This document shows, piece after piece, positions 1 to 12,384 of a DNA stretch of 64,000 nucleotides. The translations under genes were made by a program, and so were the position numbers. Numbering within the stretch: the first letter of the stretch is position 1; each line of letters begins with the position of its first letter. Source of the stretch: Globisporangium splendens (taxonomy: Eukaryota > Oomycota > Peronosporomycetes > Pythiales > Pythiaceae); contig VFIW01000019.1 in assembly GCA_006386115.1 (NCBI GenBank), forward strand, positions 496,001-560,000. Reading direction: 5' to 3'. The notes below the pieces were generated by a model. That model searched no databases, was not told where the DNA came from, and saw only the letters and a list, made by a program, of their open reading frames with translations.

Positions 1-1210
1 CTCGAGTCGTCCACTCGTCTATTCGATTGCAGCATCAAGAGGAGCTTTGCGAGTGCAGTGGTACTTATCCGCAGGTCGGTGATCGCTTGTGGGAGGACTG
101 CATGGCACAATTTGTTCAGGATGCGGTTGCGAATGACCGATGCGCCACTTAAATACCCAAAGATCTGCATCAGAAGCAGCGCATGGCTGCCGTGGAACAG
201 CATGCAAATGGAGACGAAGCGGACGTTTCTTGGAGACCATTGTTTTTAGGCGATGGAGTCACTGGTTCTCGGTGATCGCATCTCGGTGCTGACTGGGATC
301 CAATTCGTGCATCGGAGTTGCTGGATTTGGATACATTTGTGAGGGCGACAATCGAACGGTAGCATCGATCGTTGGCATTGATGAGTACTCCCTGGCTTGC
401 TGCTTTGTGTGTGGTACCCGTACTGGGTGAATACGTCGCGTTCATTTTCCACCTGGAAGGGCTAAAGAGCCACAGGCGTTTCTTTTTCTCTTCCCGAGTG
501 CGGCGCGGTGAGAAAAGCTGAGTCGCCTTGTTGCTGGGGTCGGAGACTTGCTCTTGTTTCCTCACAATCCGGACTTTCCAGCGTGGGCTGCAACTCATGA
601 CCATTGCAAAATGCTGGATGCGTCGCAACAGCGTTGCAGAATCGTCGTACTCGGACTTTGAAGATGCCGAACGATACAGGAGAAACTCGATGTGCTTGGC
701 GATGTGGATGAGGAACTTGACACAAGAGTACTCGTGCAATATTCCGGTGGTGGACTGCAAACGAGATGACGACACGGGCGATACTGCTCTGAGTTTGCAG
801 AACCAACAGACGGCTGGAGGGACAGCAAATAGATCCGAAAGTGCCTTTTCAGCAGACGTGGTATCTGCTGGATGACGTGACCACGCTCCGTACGACGCTG
901 CTGGACGAGAGCCTTAGACTGAGCACCCTTGCTGATTTGCTTCCACTCAGTCACTGCAGCATTGGTGCAAAACATGCCGCATACTTTGGCGTCCGAACAT
1001 TGGGAGGGATTGATTTGAAGGTCGCGGCGACACGACAGCACCAGCAGTGCCGTACGGCGGCGATCGTTGCCTCCCTCTTCCTGCCTTGAAGCGTTGCATT
1101 TCCAGCGCGCTTCCGTCGGCTCGTTTTCATATAAAACTATGTTTTTTAACAGACGTACGAGACAGAGACGCTCAACGGATGCTAGACGAAGAGACGAACG
1201 GACGGACTGG

Positions 1211-1242
<32 letters not shown>

Positions 1243-1933
1243 GATTCCAGTAGAGATGGCGAAAATGCTCCCGACTGGTTGCCTGAAGCCTAGTCGAGCA
1301 AGCACATGGCAGTCAGTTTTGCGTTTCCCTCCAATGATGTCTCTTGGCAACGCCGCATCGAGTGAAGAAACTGATCATGCCATTCGAAAGTGGCTTCAAG
1401 CGAATCCTTGCGCATTTTCCTCCTGCACACGCTGGTCACAGTTGAATAGCGTAACAGTTCAGTTGACGGGTGCTTTAAAAGCACTCCTGGCAACATCAAA
1501 GCCCACGATCATGTGATTCCTTGAAACTCGATGGGATGGTTCGTGTAAACGACAAAAGTCGCACCTCACGACCGACCCGATTCGCAACGGATCCACTCAC
1601 TTGCACGAAGCAACGCCAGCATTTGCGTAGAAAGGTTGGAGTCTCACGTGAACTAGGTATCAAATGTCGAAATTCGCAAGATTAACCCGATACAGGAAAT
1701 GGCAAACTCGACAACCGCACAGAGATTTGCAATCGGAAATTTTTGGTCATCAAAATCTGCTGGAAAAAGGTCTAAATCACTTGCGAAGTTTCAGGAAAAT
1801 ATACTCGCCAAGAACTTCCCGCGAACAAACTCAAAAAACTTCAAATGGAACACTGAATACCATGGCGAAGACCTGGTTATCGGTTCCATACCAGCAGACA
1901 GCGTCTCAAAGGTAGTTTTGCATCGATGACAAC
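1..1933. other. No definable gene; possible coding relic and a TC microsatellite
   Basis: No intact gene is supported here. On the + strand, about 27-840 has stretches that read like protein but only in changing frames and across several stop codons (for example one frame over roughly 455-660). This could be a decayed gene or chance in GC-rich DNA; I recognise no family. From about 1500 the DNA becomes AT-richer and runs into the 3' end of the helicase gene on the opposite strand. Confidence 0.4.
1211..1238. repeat. (TC)14 microsatellite
   Basis: Fourteen perfect TC dinucleotides. It creates an artificial Arg-Glu run in the antisense frame, which is why the long antisense open frame over it is not treated as a gene. 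Confidence 0.95.
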
Positions 1934-4900
1934 TCATAGATATTTTGGGATGTACAACCCCTTTCGAGACGGAGGCTGGATGGAAGCAGGTTGCTCTTTC
2001 CCAAACTCGATTTCAGAACCACTGGTAGTGCCGATGATAGACGTGTTGCCTTTGCTTGGTGGTGTTTTCTTGAAATCTAGCTTCTTTTGATTGGGGCCGC
2101 CACCACTGGATTGACGTCTCGTTTTGCTTGTTTTCCTGCCTTGCTCCAGATGCATCTCTTGCTCTGGTCCTGCTGGTTCAAAGTCACTGTCAGATTGTGA
2201 TAGTGGGTTTGGTTGGTTGTCACCGACGATTGCCTCGTGCATGAACGTTTTAGCACCATTTAGAAGATACTCATCTGTATCGGATTCACCATCGTGATCT
2301 GCAATTTTGCGCGGGGTGGTGTTCGACTGCTCGGCTGCAGTGGAATCGCCTTCTTGCACCACAATGTTGCTCACAATTTCATCTGCAATGTCAACCATTT
2401 CTTCATCCACTCGCTTGTATGCCTTCTGATGTGCACTTGACTTCGATTGAGCCTTGGAATAGTCGATTCGATTTTCCTGAATCAATAAGTCGTCATTTCC
2501 TCTTCGATACGCGTCTTGAATACCTTTCAGAACCCCTCCTTCCTTCCAGCACAGCAAGTTGCGGATTCCAAATAGCTCTCCTTGCTGATTCCGATCTCCT
2601 TGAACACCTTCGAAATATCGTGGAGCCTTCACGCCTTTGAGAGTTGTATCACTGAGCTGCTGCTTGTAGATTTGACGCACATAAATCATCTCCTCGATAG
2701 TTCCAAGCGTGATCAAGCGATAAACTTGAACATCCTTCGTTTGACCGATTCGGTATGCTCGATCCTGCGCTTGGCAATCATGAGCTGGATTCCAACTTGG
2801 ATCAAAGATGACTACATTGGTAGCAGTCGGCAAGTTCAGTCCCAAACCGCCGGCCTTCGTACTGAGCAGGAACACGCTGGCATTACTCTCTGCACTGTTG
2901 AATTCATTGACAAGACGCAGCCGATCGTCCACTTTCGTATTCCCGTCAAGTCGGAGGTAAGTGATGGCTTTGCTGATGAGGAACAACTGCAAGATATCAA
3001 GCATTCTCGTACTTCGACTGAACAAAAGCGTTTTCTGGCGTCGCTTTTTCCACAACGCAAGCAGTTTCTCCAACACCAGCATTTTTCCGCATGTCTTTGT
3101 ACCAATCGAGCGCATTTCTTGAAATGAGGAAACTTGTTCAACACCTCCAACCGCATCAATGTCATCGCCAAATGCTTCTGCTGCAAACTCAGCCCCATAT
3201 TCTTGCATGTCTGGTGGATCATGTGGATTCACTTTCAGCAATTCCATGTGATTCGACAGTTTCAGCAGTTGAGCCACACAGACCAGACCCATGCAATTCG
3301 GACAAGATGAGCAAGCCTCCCCATTTCGATGAAATCGTTCCCAGATCAGCGGTCGCGAATCTTCAATGGACGACGGAGTTTGATAACAGCATTCTTTACG
3401 TTTCCGCTTGCTGTCTCGTCCGCAATCACATTCTTCTTCGCCGCGTCGGAGCAACTCAAACTCAGGCATCGCCAAGATCCTCTTGTACGCTGCAAGTTGG
3501 TACGGGGTGAGATCACAGAACACGACTTGATCACATTTTTTGATCTCCTGAAATGAAGGGTTGATCTCTTTTTCACGACGCAGATAATACGGAGTCAGCA
3601 CTTGGCGCAATTGCTTCTCTTTCCGCCGGCTTCGTTCTACCGCCTTGGGAACAGCTGACTTCTTTCGACCGTATTTGATATCATCGCCGTAATATGAGCG
3701 AAACTCGCTCCAGGTACCCAATACTCCAGGAGCAATTGTGTCGATCAAGCAGTGGAGTTCTTTTTCATTGTTCTGCATCAGTGTCCCGGTAAGTCCGAGC
3801 TTTTTTGCACACTTCATGGATTGCACAGCGCGCGTGAGCTTCGACTCGGGGCTCTTCAGGCAGTGCATTTCATCGAAGATGACAGCGTCCCACGGAACTT
3901 TATCCAATCGATCAACCGTCATCTTCAGAATGTCATAGCTACAAATCACAATTTCATACTCGCCCCTGCACAATGCAGAAAAGAGAAAGTCAGCGTTCAA
4001 AAACTCAGGCTAGCTGGACACAGGCAGTCACGCACGAACCTGGATATTTGATTGACGATAGCCTCGCGCTCGTCTGGTTTTCCATGCAAAATGACGGAGC
4101 AGCAACACAGCCATGCACGGAGTTCGGTCTCCCAATTGTGCAGCAAAGATGCTGGCACAACTACCAGTATCGGAGCTGGACCAGATGTGAAATCGAGGGC
4201 TGCATTTTGATCACTTCCCTGCATGCTTGCAATAGCTTCACGACGTTTGCTGCGAAGCGAGCGCCACGATTCTTTGTCGCGATAATCGCCATGCTTCCCC
4301 AAAACTGCCGCAATGAATGCGATGACTTGGATGGTCTTCCCCAAACCCATTTCATCACCCAAGATTCCGCCTGTGCTATTCGAGTACGCATTGTACAAGA
4401 ATCGGACTCCTTCACGTTGATAATCAAACAGATAGTTGTTGATATTCTCGCAGACTTCCACGGATTGACCACTGCCACTCGCTCTCAATACGAACGGACC
4501 CTCTTTGTTCTAATGACACATGCAATAACAGCAACAAATGAGGGATTTCACAGATTCACGCCAGCAGTGATTCAACAAAACCGATTACCTCTGAGGGCGG
4601 GAGACGAGGCCAGCGGTCAGTATCTTCGACATCAGAGTCGCCTTCTGATCCAGCTCGACGTTTACGCGGGCGTTTGAGGAACCTAGAGCGACCTCTTCCT
4701 GCTGACAGCGCGTTGTGTGGTTCGTCGGTATCTTCAGCTACCGATAGCACCCTGGTTGCTGCTCGTTCTTTCTGCTCGTCAGCGATATCCTTCGCATCCG
4801 ACATCCAGTCATCATCATCGGATTCCGCTTCGCCATTTTCCGTGCTTTTACCACTCGCTTTAGTGATGGAAGACGCAATCACATGCCGCGGACGATTTCC

Positions 4901-5803
4901 GATTTCAGTTGTCGCATTCTGAGAGTCATCATAGATGGCTTGCGCAGAGAGGAGTGGGTCTTGAGATCGCGATCCTGCGTCTTCACCTGACGATCTACGT
5001 CGTCTCCTCGCATCGATGAATCCATCTTTGCTTCGAAATGGGGATATATACGTCGCGCTAGACTTCTTCTCGGCTGATGTACCAACCTCCAGGTCCCAAA
5101 AGGGCGAGCGCTCCCGCGATTGAGTTGCAGATCCTGGTCGTGTTGGCGTGCTCTCTACTGCTTCTTGCGTCTTGTCCGTAGAAGGTGCCATACCCTTTCG
5201 TCCACGGCTTTGGTCCGATGCAGGGGATGCACGCACACCAGGACTACTGTCGGACGGCAGTAACCCGTGCTTCAGTGCGATCCGCTCACTTGCCGACAGT
5301 TCAGTTTGCTGAGCACATTTTATACTCCCTGTAGCTGAAGCGCATACACGCTCCACTACTGGCGATTTGCTGTGTGCATCACGAACACTATACAAAGCGT
5401 TTGCTGCTCTCGTTGTCGTCGTCGATGGATTCTTGAGCGGCGGCGACCCAATCAAATGTGCTTTCTGGTTCGCTGTCGGGAGAAACTTCATCAGGATGTC
5501 ACGAGCCGACACCACGGGCTTCTTCGTCTCTTGAGATGAAACTGCACTCGCATCGTGCGCTCCATTATCGACGGCTTTATACGATTTCTGACTAGGAGCG
5601 CTGCCTTTCCAAGCTTGAGAAAGCACGGTCGGTGAGCTTGAGAGCAGCGAGTGGATCAGGTCAGACTCAGACTCGCTGCGGTCAGTGACGCCAAAGGAGC
5701 TCGTGGGTATGGAGCTGCTGGTGCTAGTACTGGAACGCGCGAACGTGGCAATGGACGGCGTCGGACTCGCATCTTCGTCGCTGCTCGAGAGCAATTCCGC
5801 CAT
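1934..5803 (-). CDS. SNF2-family DNA-dependent ATPase, ERCC6L2-like
   Basis: Three exons: complement(1934..3965, 4040..4509, 4589..5803), 1,238 aa; both introns are GT-AG (74 and 79 nt). The first ~405 residues are Ser-rich and acidic, probably disordered. The helicase core starts near residue 430 with a Q-motif-like YQREGVRFLY; Walker A is GDEMGLGKT (456-464); motif II reads DEMH (593-596) where DEAH/DEGH is usual; motif III is LTGT; the C-terminal helicase domain lies at about 868-985 with QAQDRAYRIGQ. A Cys-rich stretch (about 741-791, including CSSCPNC) sits between the two lobes. The family remodels protein-DNA contacts during transcription-coupled and double-strand-break repair. Assignment to ERCC6L2 rather than CSB/RAD26 rests on the residues before the first lobe (GPFVLRASG) and on the C-terminal region. 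The start is the first ATG after an upstream frame that opens only with GTG; the true N-terminus could differ. Confidence 0.85.
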
Positions 5804-6194
5804 TTCCGACGACACTGTCGTGTGCGCACATAAACGGCAAAGTGCAGCAGCACTGTACTGCACCCAAATAGTGGTCCTTCAACGATCTTCTGGCAGTCAA
5901 AGCAGCACACACCAATTACGATGTGATGGTTAATGGACAAGGACGCAGGAAGAAGCACGGATTGCGAAGAAGGCAAGCGTGTGCATGTGCGAGTTTTTCA
6001 GGTCTCTATATATACGTTATATAAATCTACATAAACCCATCAACTAGGCTTCAGTTACGATTATGTGCTGGTGTGCTTGTGTGTGTTACGCGGTGCTCTC
6101 GCGCCAATCGTTCTTCATGCATGTGTCATTCCACCCCACCAGCAGCAGCGACACAGAAGCAGTCCAAGCGACAGTCGCACGATGAATGACAGAC
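5804..6194. other. Intergenic, upstream of the helicase gene
   Basis: 391 bp between the helicase start and the NOP10 stop, both genes on the minus strand. It should contain the helicase 5' UTR/promoter and the NOP10 3' UTR. An AT-rich patch (about 6005-6040, with tatatatacgttatata) lies in it. No further gene seen. Confidence 0.5.
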
Positions 6195-6479
6195 TCAGTT
6201 GAAGATCGGGTCTGGCGTCTGCGTTGGCAACAGACCGAAGCGCTTCTTGGTGATGATACGCTCCTTCGAGAACTTGTCGTCCGGAGAGAAGCGCGCAGGG
6301 TGCGCCGAGTGCGTTGGCTTGCCCGAAGGATCCTCCTTCTGCAATGAGCGTAACAACAAACAGCACCAGCGTCAGCAACCGAGAGCGCGCGTATTACCGC
6401 GTATTACGCATACACATAAGCATACCTTGAGCGTGTAGACACGCTTGCCGTCTTCGCCGAGGTAGTACATGAGGTGCAT
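6195..6479 (-). CDS. NOP10: H/ACA snoRNP subunit NOP10
   Basis: Two exons: complement(6195..6338, 6426..6479), 65 aa, with an 87-nt GT-AG intron in phase 0. Exon 1 encodes [18 protein letters not shown] and exon 2 contains [18 protein letters not shown] followed by a basic KKRFGLLP segment, matching the whole length of the very short NOP10 family (about 64 aa). NOP10 binds the pseudouridine synthase (dyskerin/Cbf5) in nucleolar H/ACA particles that modify rRNA and in telomerase RNP. The gene is divergent to RAN across about 0.5 kb. The coding parts are too short to stand out as open frames; family conservation fixes both exons. Confidence 0.95.
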
Positions 6480-6986
6480 GGTGATCGCTTGGTGTCTTCC
6501 AATGAAACTAGCGGATACAACCGTTGGGTAGACGCGCGCTGCGTTTCTCTATATTTGTAAAAACGCGTCTCGTCCTCTATATTTAGAGAAAGAGCAGTCG
6601 TCAAAATTACTGGTCGCGGCAGCAAAGCAGATCAAACCCTACTCTCTCTCCAAATTTCCACCAACCAGATCGCGTCTGACATCTTCTCCTAAAAAACCTC
6701 ACTTTCGAGTCATCAAGCACCCACTGCAAAGGTCCCTTCCTCTTGCCGCCTTTTCCAAAGAGAAAAAAACCTCACGACAAGAACAGGTGACTTGGTTTCA
6801 GTATGGGGTCGTGTGGTTGGTTGGTGGCGGACGGGGCTTGGGTGCTTTTCGCGCGCTCTTCTCTTGGCTGTGGATCTGGTCCAAGACCCACCCACCCACT
6901 CCGCCTGCCTGCCCGCCTGTGCTGCGCACCACCCCCCGCCCGAGATAGTTGCTAAAGTACCAAAGCGCACAATCACAGCTGAAGCC
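6480..6986. promoter_or_regulatory. Divergent NOP10/RAN promoter region
   Basis: 507 bp separate the two start codons, on opposite strands, so promoters of both must lie here. A pyrimidine tract followed by caaatttcca (about 6641-6660) resembles the flanking-promoter-region part of oomycete start sites (CAWTTTNYY). The ~6840-6950 stretch is rich in ccacccac/cccgcc. No further gene is seen; short open frames here are not conserved-looking. Confidence 0.45.
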
Positions 6987-8314
6987 ATGGTGAGTGGCGC
7001 CCGCGCTTTCCTTTTTGCTGCATGTCTATTCGCGGTGCCAGCGACAGATGAAGGAAGAGACGACGATGCAGACGCCCGCGCGATCCCATGAAGCCACCGC
7101 CTTCTCGACGCTTTCCCCCCTTCTTCCCCCCTTATGCTAGGTTCAACCTTGCGGAAGCGCGCCAAAATCAAAAAGCTCGAGTATTTTCAACCCATGGTCG
7201 ACTGCTAGGATGGCGATCAAGATGCGATATGGAATGCTCGGCGATTAGGATGGCGTTCAAGAGAAGATGAGCTTGAAGCGCAGGGTTTGATAGCAAGTTT
7301 GTGAGTCCAAGAGCAGTCAAACTGGGAAGGAGGGGGAAAGAGTCTGCGGTTGTCGATCATGAAGGCGGTGGTTTCTGGAAAGGGGGTGAATACCCTGGCG
7401 ATGTCGGCATCGATTCTTCTCTTCCTCATCTGCTGGACTCTGTCGATATTTGCTACTCGAGTTCACAGTGCTAATCTTTTTCTTTTTGCATGTGCTTTCA
7501 GGCCCAAAACGTCCCAGAATTTAAGCTCATCCTCGTCGGCGATGGTGGTGTCGGTAAGACCACCTTCGTGAAGCGTCACTTGACGGGTGAATTCGAAAAG
7601 AAATACGTTGGTAAGTGGGTGTAATGCATTCTTTACTCTTGAGTGTACGATGCCTAATTCGTTTAAACTGTTGATGTTTGCAGCCACCCTTGGTGTCGAA
7701 GTCCACCCGCTTGTTTTCCACACCAACTTTGGCCCAATCCGCTTCAACTGCTGGGATACCGCTGGTCAGGAGAAGTTCGGTGGTCTCCGTGATGGTTACT
7801 ACATCCAGGGCCAGTGCGCGATCATCATGTTCGATGTGACCTCGCGTATCACCTACAAGAACGTTCCAAACTGGCACAGAGACTTGTTCCGTGTGTGCGA
7901 GAACATCCCGATCGTGCTCTGTGGCAACAAGGTCGAAGTCAAGGACCGTAAGGTGAAGGCCAAGCAAATCACCTTCCACCGCAAGAAGAACTTGCAATAC
8001 TTTGATATCTCGGCCAAGTCCAACTACCAATTCGAAAAGCCGTTCTTGTGGTTGGCTCGTAAGCTTGTCGGGTACGTTTTTGTTGTGCTTACAAACACCA
8101 TGCAAACCAATCTGTGTATCATCTTGTGACACTAAAAGTTGTCTCTGTGTATGGCTGCAATTCCTCCAGTGACAACAACTTGACCTTCGTGGAGGCGCCA
8201 GCGCTTGCTCCTCCAGATGTGATCATCTCCCAAGAACAAATCGCCCAAATCGAAGCCGAGACCCAGGCTGCGGCCTCGTCGGTGCCTCTCCCAGACGAAG
8301 ACGAAGACCTTTAA
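6987..8314 (+). CDS. RAN: Ran small GTPase
   Basis: Four exons: 6987..6989, 7502..7610, 7684..8071, 8170..8314; 214 aa. Exon 1 is only the ATG, directly followed by gtgagt; introns are 512, 73 and 98 nt. Visible motifs: P-loop GDGGVGKT (14-21), switch I region [16 protein letters not shown] (62-67), basic patch [12 protein letters not shown] motif ISAKSNY, and the acidic C-terminal tail ending DEDEDL that is diagnostic of Ran; no prenylation Cys, as expected. Ran drives nucleocytoplasmic transport and spindle assembly. Oddity: the guanine-specificity motif reads NKVE (119-122) where NKxD is nearly universal. The ATG-only exon is inferred: codon 2 onward sits immediately after a good acceptor, and no nearer in-frame ATG exists upstream of AQNVPEFKL. 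Confidence 0.95.
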
Positions 8315-8943
8315 GTTTGATGACCGTATTTCCGCCAGCCTCCGCGCGCTCCATTCCGCTCCTTTTCGTTTAGAAAGAACAACCAATCGAGGAAGAGGAA
8401 GGATGTGTCTTTTTTTTCTCTTTTCCGACCCTTTATGCTAGTTGGATATGCCATCAATGAATGAAGTTCTTGTGGTGTTCCCATCGTTTCGCGCGTTTGT
8501 TCTTTTGTCGTTGCTGCGTCAACCTTTTTTTTGCAAGTTGAATGCTAATCGAGTAAGTCTCTGATTGCCTGCCTGATAATCGGCCACTTGGCGTCATCCA
8601 GACAAGCCCTGATGCATTCTTGCTTTGTGTCATTTTCGTAGCCATTCCAAGCCATGTTCACGAACCTATGTGGCTCTTTTACACCCGACAAACGTTGTGA
8701 CGCTATTGAGGCAGTGCAGTACGATCAGTTCATACAGGCTATGAATCGCTAGAGTGACGAATCATGTGTTTCATCGAGCATCGATCCACTCTAATTTAGA
8801 GAGGTCTACCAATTCTGAGAGGATTGCGTCGGCACCGGCTGATCCGACACCATTTTTCTTCATTCAGCACAATTGGTCACTAGCAGCGCATTAGAGAATT
8901 GATCTGCAGCGCGTGAGTATTTTGACGCATCCAATCCGTGCCT
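8315..8943. other. Intergenic between RAN and the SLC45-like gene
   Basis: 629 bp, AT-richer than its neighbours. It should hold the RAN 3' UTR and the promoter of the following transporter. No gene, repeat or RNA signal recognised. Confidence 0.5.
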
Positions 8944-10967
8944 ATGAGCTACGAGACACCTGCTGCGATGCAGCGCAAGGACAAACTGGCGCTCGACATG
9001 TCGCCGCGCCGCGCGACGCGCGTGACCATCATCGTGCCGAGTCCGAGTCCGAACGAGACGTCGGCATCGCTTGAGCACATCAAGCTGCACTACGGCGACG
9101 ACTTTGACGCAGCAGAGGCAGATGACAGCACCGAAGCCATGCTCGACGGCGACATGTACACGAGGAAGGCGAACAGGAAGAAGAAGAACACAGCGCCAGT
9201 CGACATGCACGCGTTCCGCACGTGCATCATCCTGGGGATGCCCTGGACCGCGTACGCCATGTTCAGTGAGTCCAAACTGCTTGCTGCCCTTTGCAATGCC
9301 TTGCACTTGTCCCATGAACTGTTTTGTTATCTTAGGCACGATTTTCCATGATGTGCGTGCTTCGTACATGACCTCAATGGGCATCTCGGACACGATCCCG
9401 CGCTTCGTGCCGCCGCTCGTGACGTTTTTCCTCGGCCCGATTCTCGGCGCGGCGTCCGATCGCTCGCTCTCCAGATGGGGACGCAGAAATGTGTTTCTCA
9501 TGTTCGCTGTGCTCGTTCTCACAGTCTCGGGGCTGCTGTTCGGCTCCGCCCAGGTGTTGTTCGCAGAGTACACGAATGTGACGTGTCTCTTGCTCTTCTT
9601 GCTGAGCATCGGCGTCCTGCTGATCAATGTACGTATGTGCTTCCCTCAATGCGCGTTTTGATGATGTCCTAATTGACTCGTTTTTGGCTTGAGCAGATTG
9701 GTCTACGCGCGCGCATCATGGACGAAGTCCCGATCGAGTACCAAGTGCACGCGCAGTCTGCAGTGGCCATGTGGGACGGTGTCGGTGGCGCGCTTGGGCT
9801 GCTGTTGTTTCGCAACACGGCGGTCGTGGTGTTTGCCAGCGAGATCAGTGGCCGCGACATTCTTATCTCATTCAGCGCGGCCACGGCGGGCATCCTCACG
9901 TTGACGGCAGCGTGCATCTACCTTCGGCCAGAGCCCCCGCAGGAGCGACCGCCATTCCAGCCTCCGCTCGCGCGGCTGGCGCGCGAAGTCTGGGATCGGA
10001 TTCTGTATGCACCCATGCTCTTCCGGAAACTCTGTCTCGTGCACTTTGTGCTCTTGTACGCGCTGCATTGCATTGACTTGTCTACGAGTTGATGGGAAAC
10101 TAATTCGCCTTTTTGCACATATTGTGTGCCTGTAGCTTCGCGTGGTCGTCTTTCAAAGACGAAATCTACAACTGGTGGGGAAGCAACGTGTACTCTGGAT
10201 GCAAGGACGCAGGTAAAGTGGAAACATCCAACATACTATGCGCTGTTTCTTTCATTGAGGAGGTCTGTGCCATTTGACAATGCAGGCTGCAGTGACGACG
10301 GCTTGAAGCTGTTCAAACATGGCCTCGACATAGCGAATTCGGCGCTCATGTGTCAGGTATACCCTTGCAACCACGAAACGCTATGCACTAAACCAAGCTT
10401 TAACTTTATTTTGCGGATCTCTTACTTCATAGAACGCGTTGCAAGTGGTCATGGGCTTGACCTTCCTCTTTGTCGTGCCGCGCGTGCCCAATGCGAGTTT
10501 TCTCAAGCGCGCGTCCGTTGTCGGTCTCATTGTCGGTGGTATGTGCTTCCTTTCCCCCTTGGAATGCCATTCAACACGTTATTAAAATAGCTGCTTGCTG
10601 GTGTGCAGAATTGGCGCTTGTGATCTGTGTTTCCGTGGGCAAATACTGGCTCCCGCTCACGTTTGGCGCGTTCGTCGCGACGGCGTTCTACCAGACCGTC
10701 GTCACGATCTTCCCGTACGCGGTCGTGGGCATCATGGGCAAGGAGATCCAGGAGTCTGCGCACAGCTTCAATAACAACGGGCTCTACATTGGCGTGCTCA
10801 TGCTGTTCTCGTCGGCGTCGGAGCTCACGGTGCAGATCTACGGCGCCGAGAAGATCGCACCACTGGGCACGGGCAACTTGATGACGCTCTCGTGCATTTT
10901 GTTCGCTGCAGGCATCGTGTGCACGACGGCGTTTACGATCGCTGGCCGTCGACGCGTCGTTCGATGA
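8944..10967 (+). CDS. SLC45/GPH-like major facilitator (putative sugar-proton symporter)
   Basis: Seven exons: 8944..9265, 9336..9628, 9697..10055, 10136..10212, 10286..10356, 10433..10538, 10609..10967; 528 aa, all introns GT-AG of 68-80 nt. After a ~95-aa hydrophilic N-terminus, about twelve hydrophobic segments follow. The loop after the second segment carries GAASDRSLSRWGRRN, the GxxSDR...RxGRR pattern typical of the glycoside-pentoside-hexuronide branch including plant sucrose transporters and SLC45. Substrate cannot be read from sequence; sucrose or other disaccharide import with protons is the family expectation. The TM5-TM6 loop (exons 4-5) contains several Cys. Exon 3's donor (gtacgc at 10056) was chosen because it restores a hydrophobic FVLFFAWSSF segment and frame. 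Confidence 0.8.
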
Positions 10968-12312
10968 GCAGAGACTGCATAATAAGAAAAGAATCGCATC
11001 CATTTTGATCTATTTTCTTCTGTGACGGCTTTCTATCATTAGCATCTATGAATGGCTAGGAATGACTGATGCCATCAAGTTGAAGCAAGAGATGGCATTT
11101 ATGCCAGGCCACATGCCAAGGAAAAGCCCATGGTGTTGTCGTCAACTGGAAAGCCCAAGCTGCTGTCCCATCAACTGGTCGCGCATCCTGCAAACAACAC
11201 GAGTTCCACGCACAATTGCAACGATGGAAGCAGCCACCTTCCAGAAACACTCACATTGATCCCGTGCAGTCTGAGTTGCCATGACGCGTTTGTCGAAGGC
11301 TACCAACAGCCGAGCCCTGCTAATCATGCAGCTGCTAGTCTAATAGCAGCGCAGCCACCAGCAGCACTGTTGGACGCCACCACGCTCAACCCGCGCGTTG
11401 CTCCGCCAGCGCTCTCTCCATCGCCGTCGTCCGCGAGTTCGTCGTACTCGGAGCCCGACGAGATCCACTTGAACCTCTTCCCTCCGCAGACGATCGACGA
11501 ACAGCAGGAGAAAGAGGATGATGGCGATTCCGTCATGCGCTCCCCACAGGCACGCGCTGCACCCACGGAACAATGACGCAGTGCGAGATGTACCTGTTTA
11601 CTCACCCAATGTTTGGTCCGTAGCGTTCGTTGAAGCAGCAGCTCCAGCAGCAAACGCCGCCGGTACTGTTGACGTATCAGCAGTACCTCGCCACCACCAG
11701 TTACCTCAAGCGCTTGAAGAAGCATCTGCAACTGCATCGCAGCCAATAGACGCTGAGCGCAGACACGTTCCATCGAGTGAGGCAAGCAATAGCCGAGCCA
11801 CGGCGGAATAAAGCATGAGGGTGGCGTCATTGTCGTAAGCACCCACCTGTGCGCGACGACGTCATTCGCTGCTTCGGCCGCGCTTGGGTTCACACAGAGA
11901 CAGTGTCATAGAGAAGCAAATCTTTCAAGGAAAACGCCTTCATCCTGTTCCTCATTCGTTCGTTGACTCATGTCTCCGGTCGTGCATTCACTTGTTTCAG
12001 TATCTTGACTCTCAAGTGGACAAGCGTGCTGTTAAACCACTGAATCAAGATATTTTTAGAGTTCGTAACACAAACCAATATGTTTGATGCCACGTACTGC
12101 ATTTCAAATAGCATCGTGCTGTTTCAAACTGCTGATATAAGGTATGTCGACTGGATTGTCCTTCGATGACGCGAGTGTATCATCGAATGATGTCACTTAA
12201 CTTCAGAAAAAGGGCGGATGTGACCATTGAGTGCTCTCAATAGGAGTCCGCTTTCGATGTCATCTGGGGACCGAAACGTTGCTGCTTGAGGGGGGGGGAA
12301 ACTTGCCTCACC

Positions 12313-12384
12313 CCATCTCTCAGACCAACGATGACGCCTTCCTGTGCTCCCATCTCTCGGACCAACGATGACGCCTTCCTGTGC
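12313..12384. repeat. Tandem direct repeat, 2 x 35 bp, period 37
   Basis: Two copies, 12313-12347 and 12350-12384, differ at one base (ctctcagacc versus ctctcggacc). They lie about 0.5 kb upstream of the ATP-citrate lyase start. Downstream, two related stretches, ggttttaatgtgacgtggc and ggttttattctgacgtcgc, each contain TGACGT, a bZIP-type core. Confidence 0.85.

Noticed and set aside
595..1350. 251-aa antisense frame near the left edge
   Set aside because: Contains an Arg-Glu run from the TC microsatellite; remainder is not protein-like.
8938..8943. Earlier start for the SLC45-like protein
   Set aside because: The upstream initiator would be GTG; the ATG at 8944 is two codons later.
11324..11893. 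189-aa antisense frame between the SLC45-like gene and ACLY
   Set aside because: Low-complexity and without domain features; neither strand gives a convincing gene structure.
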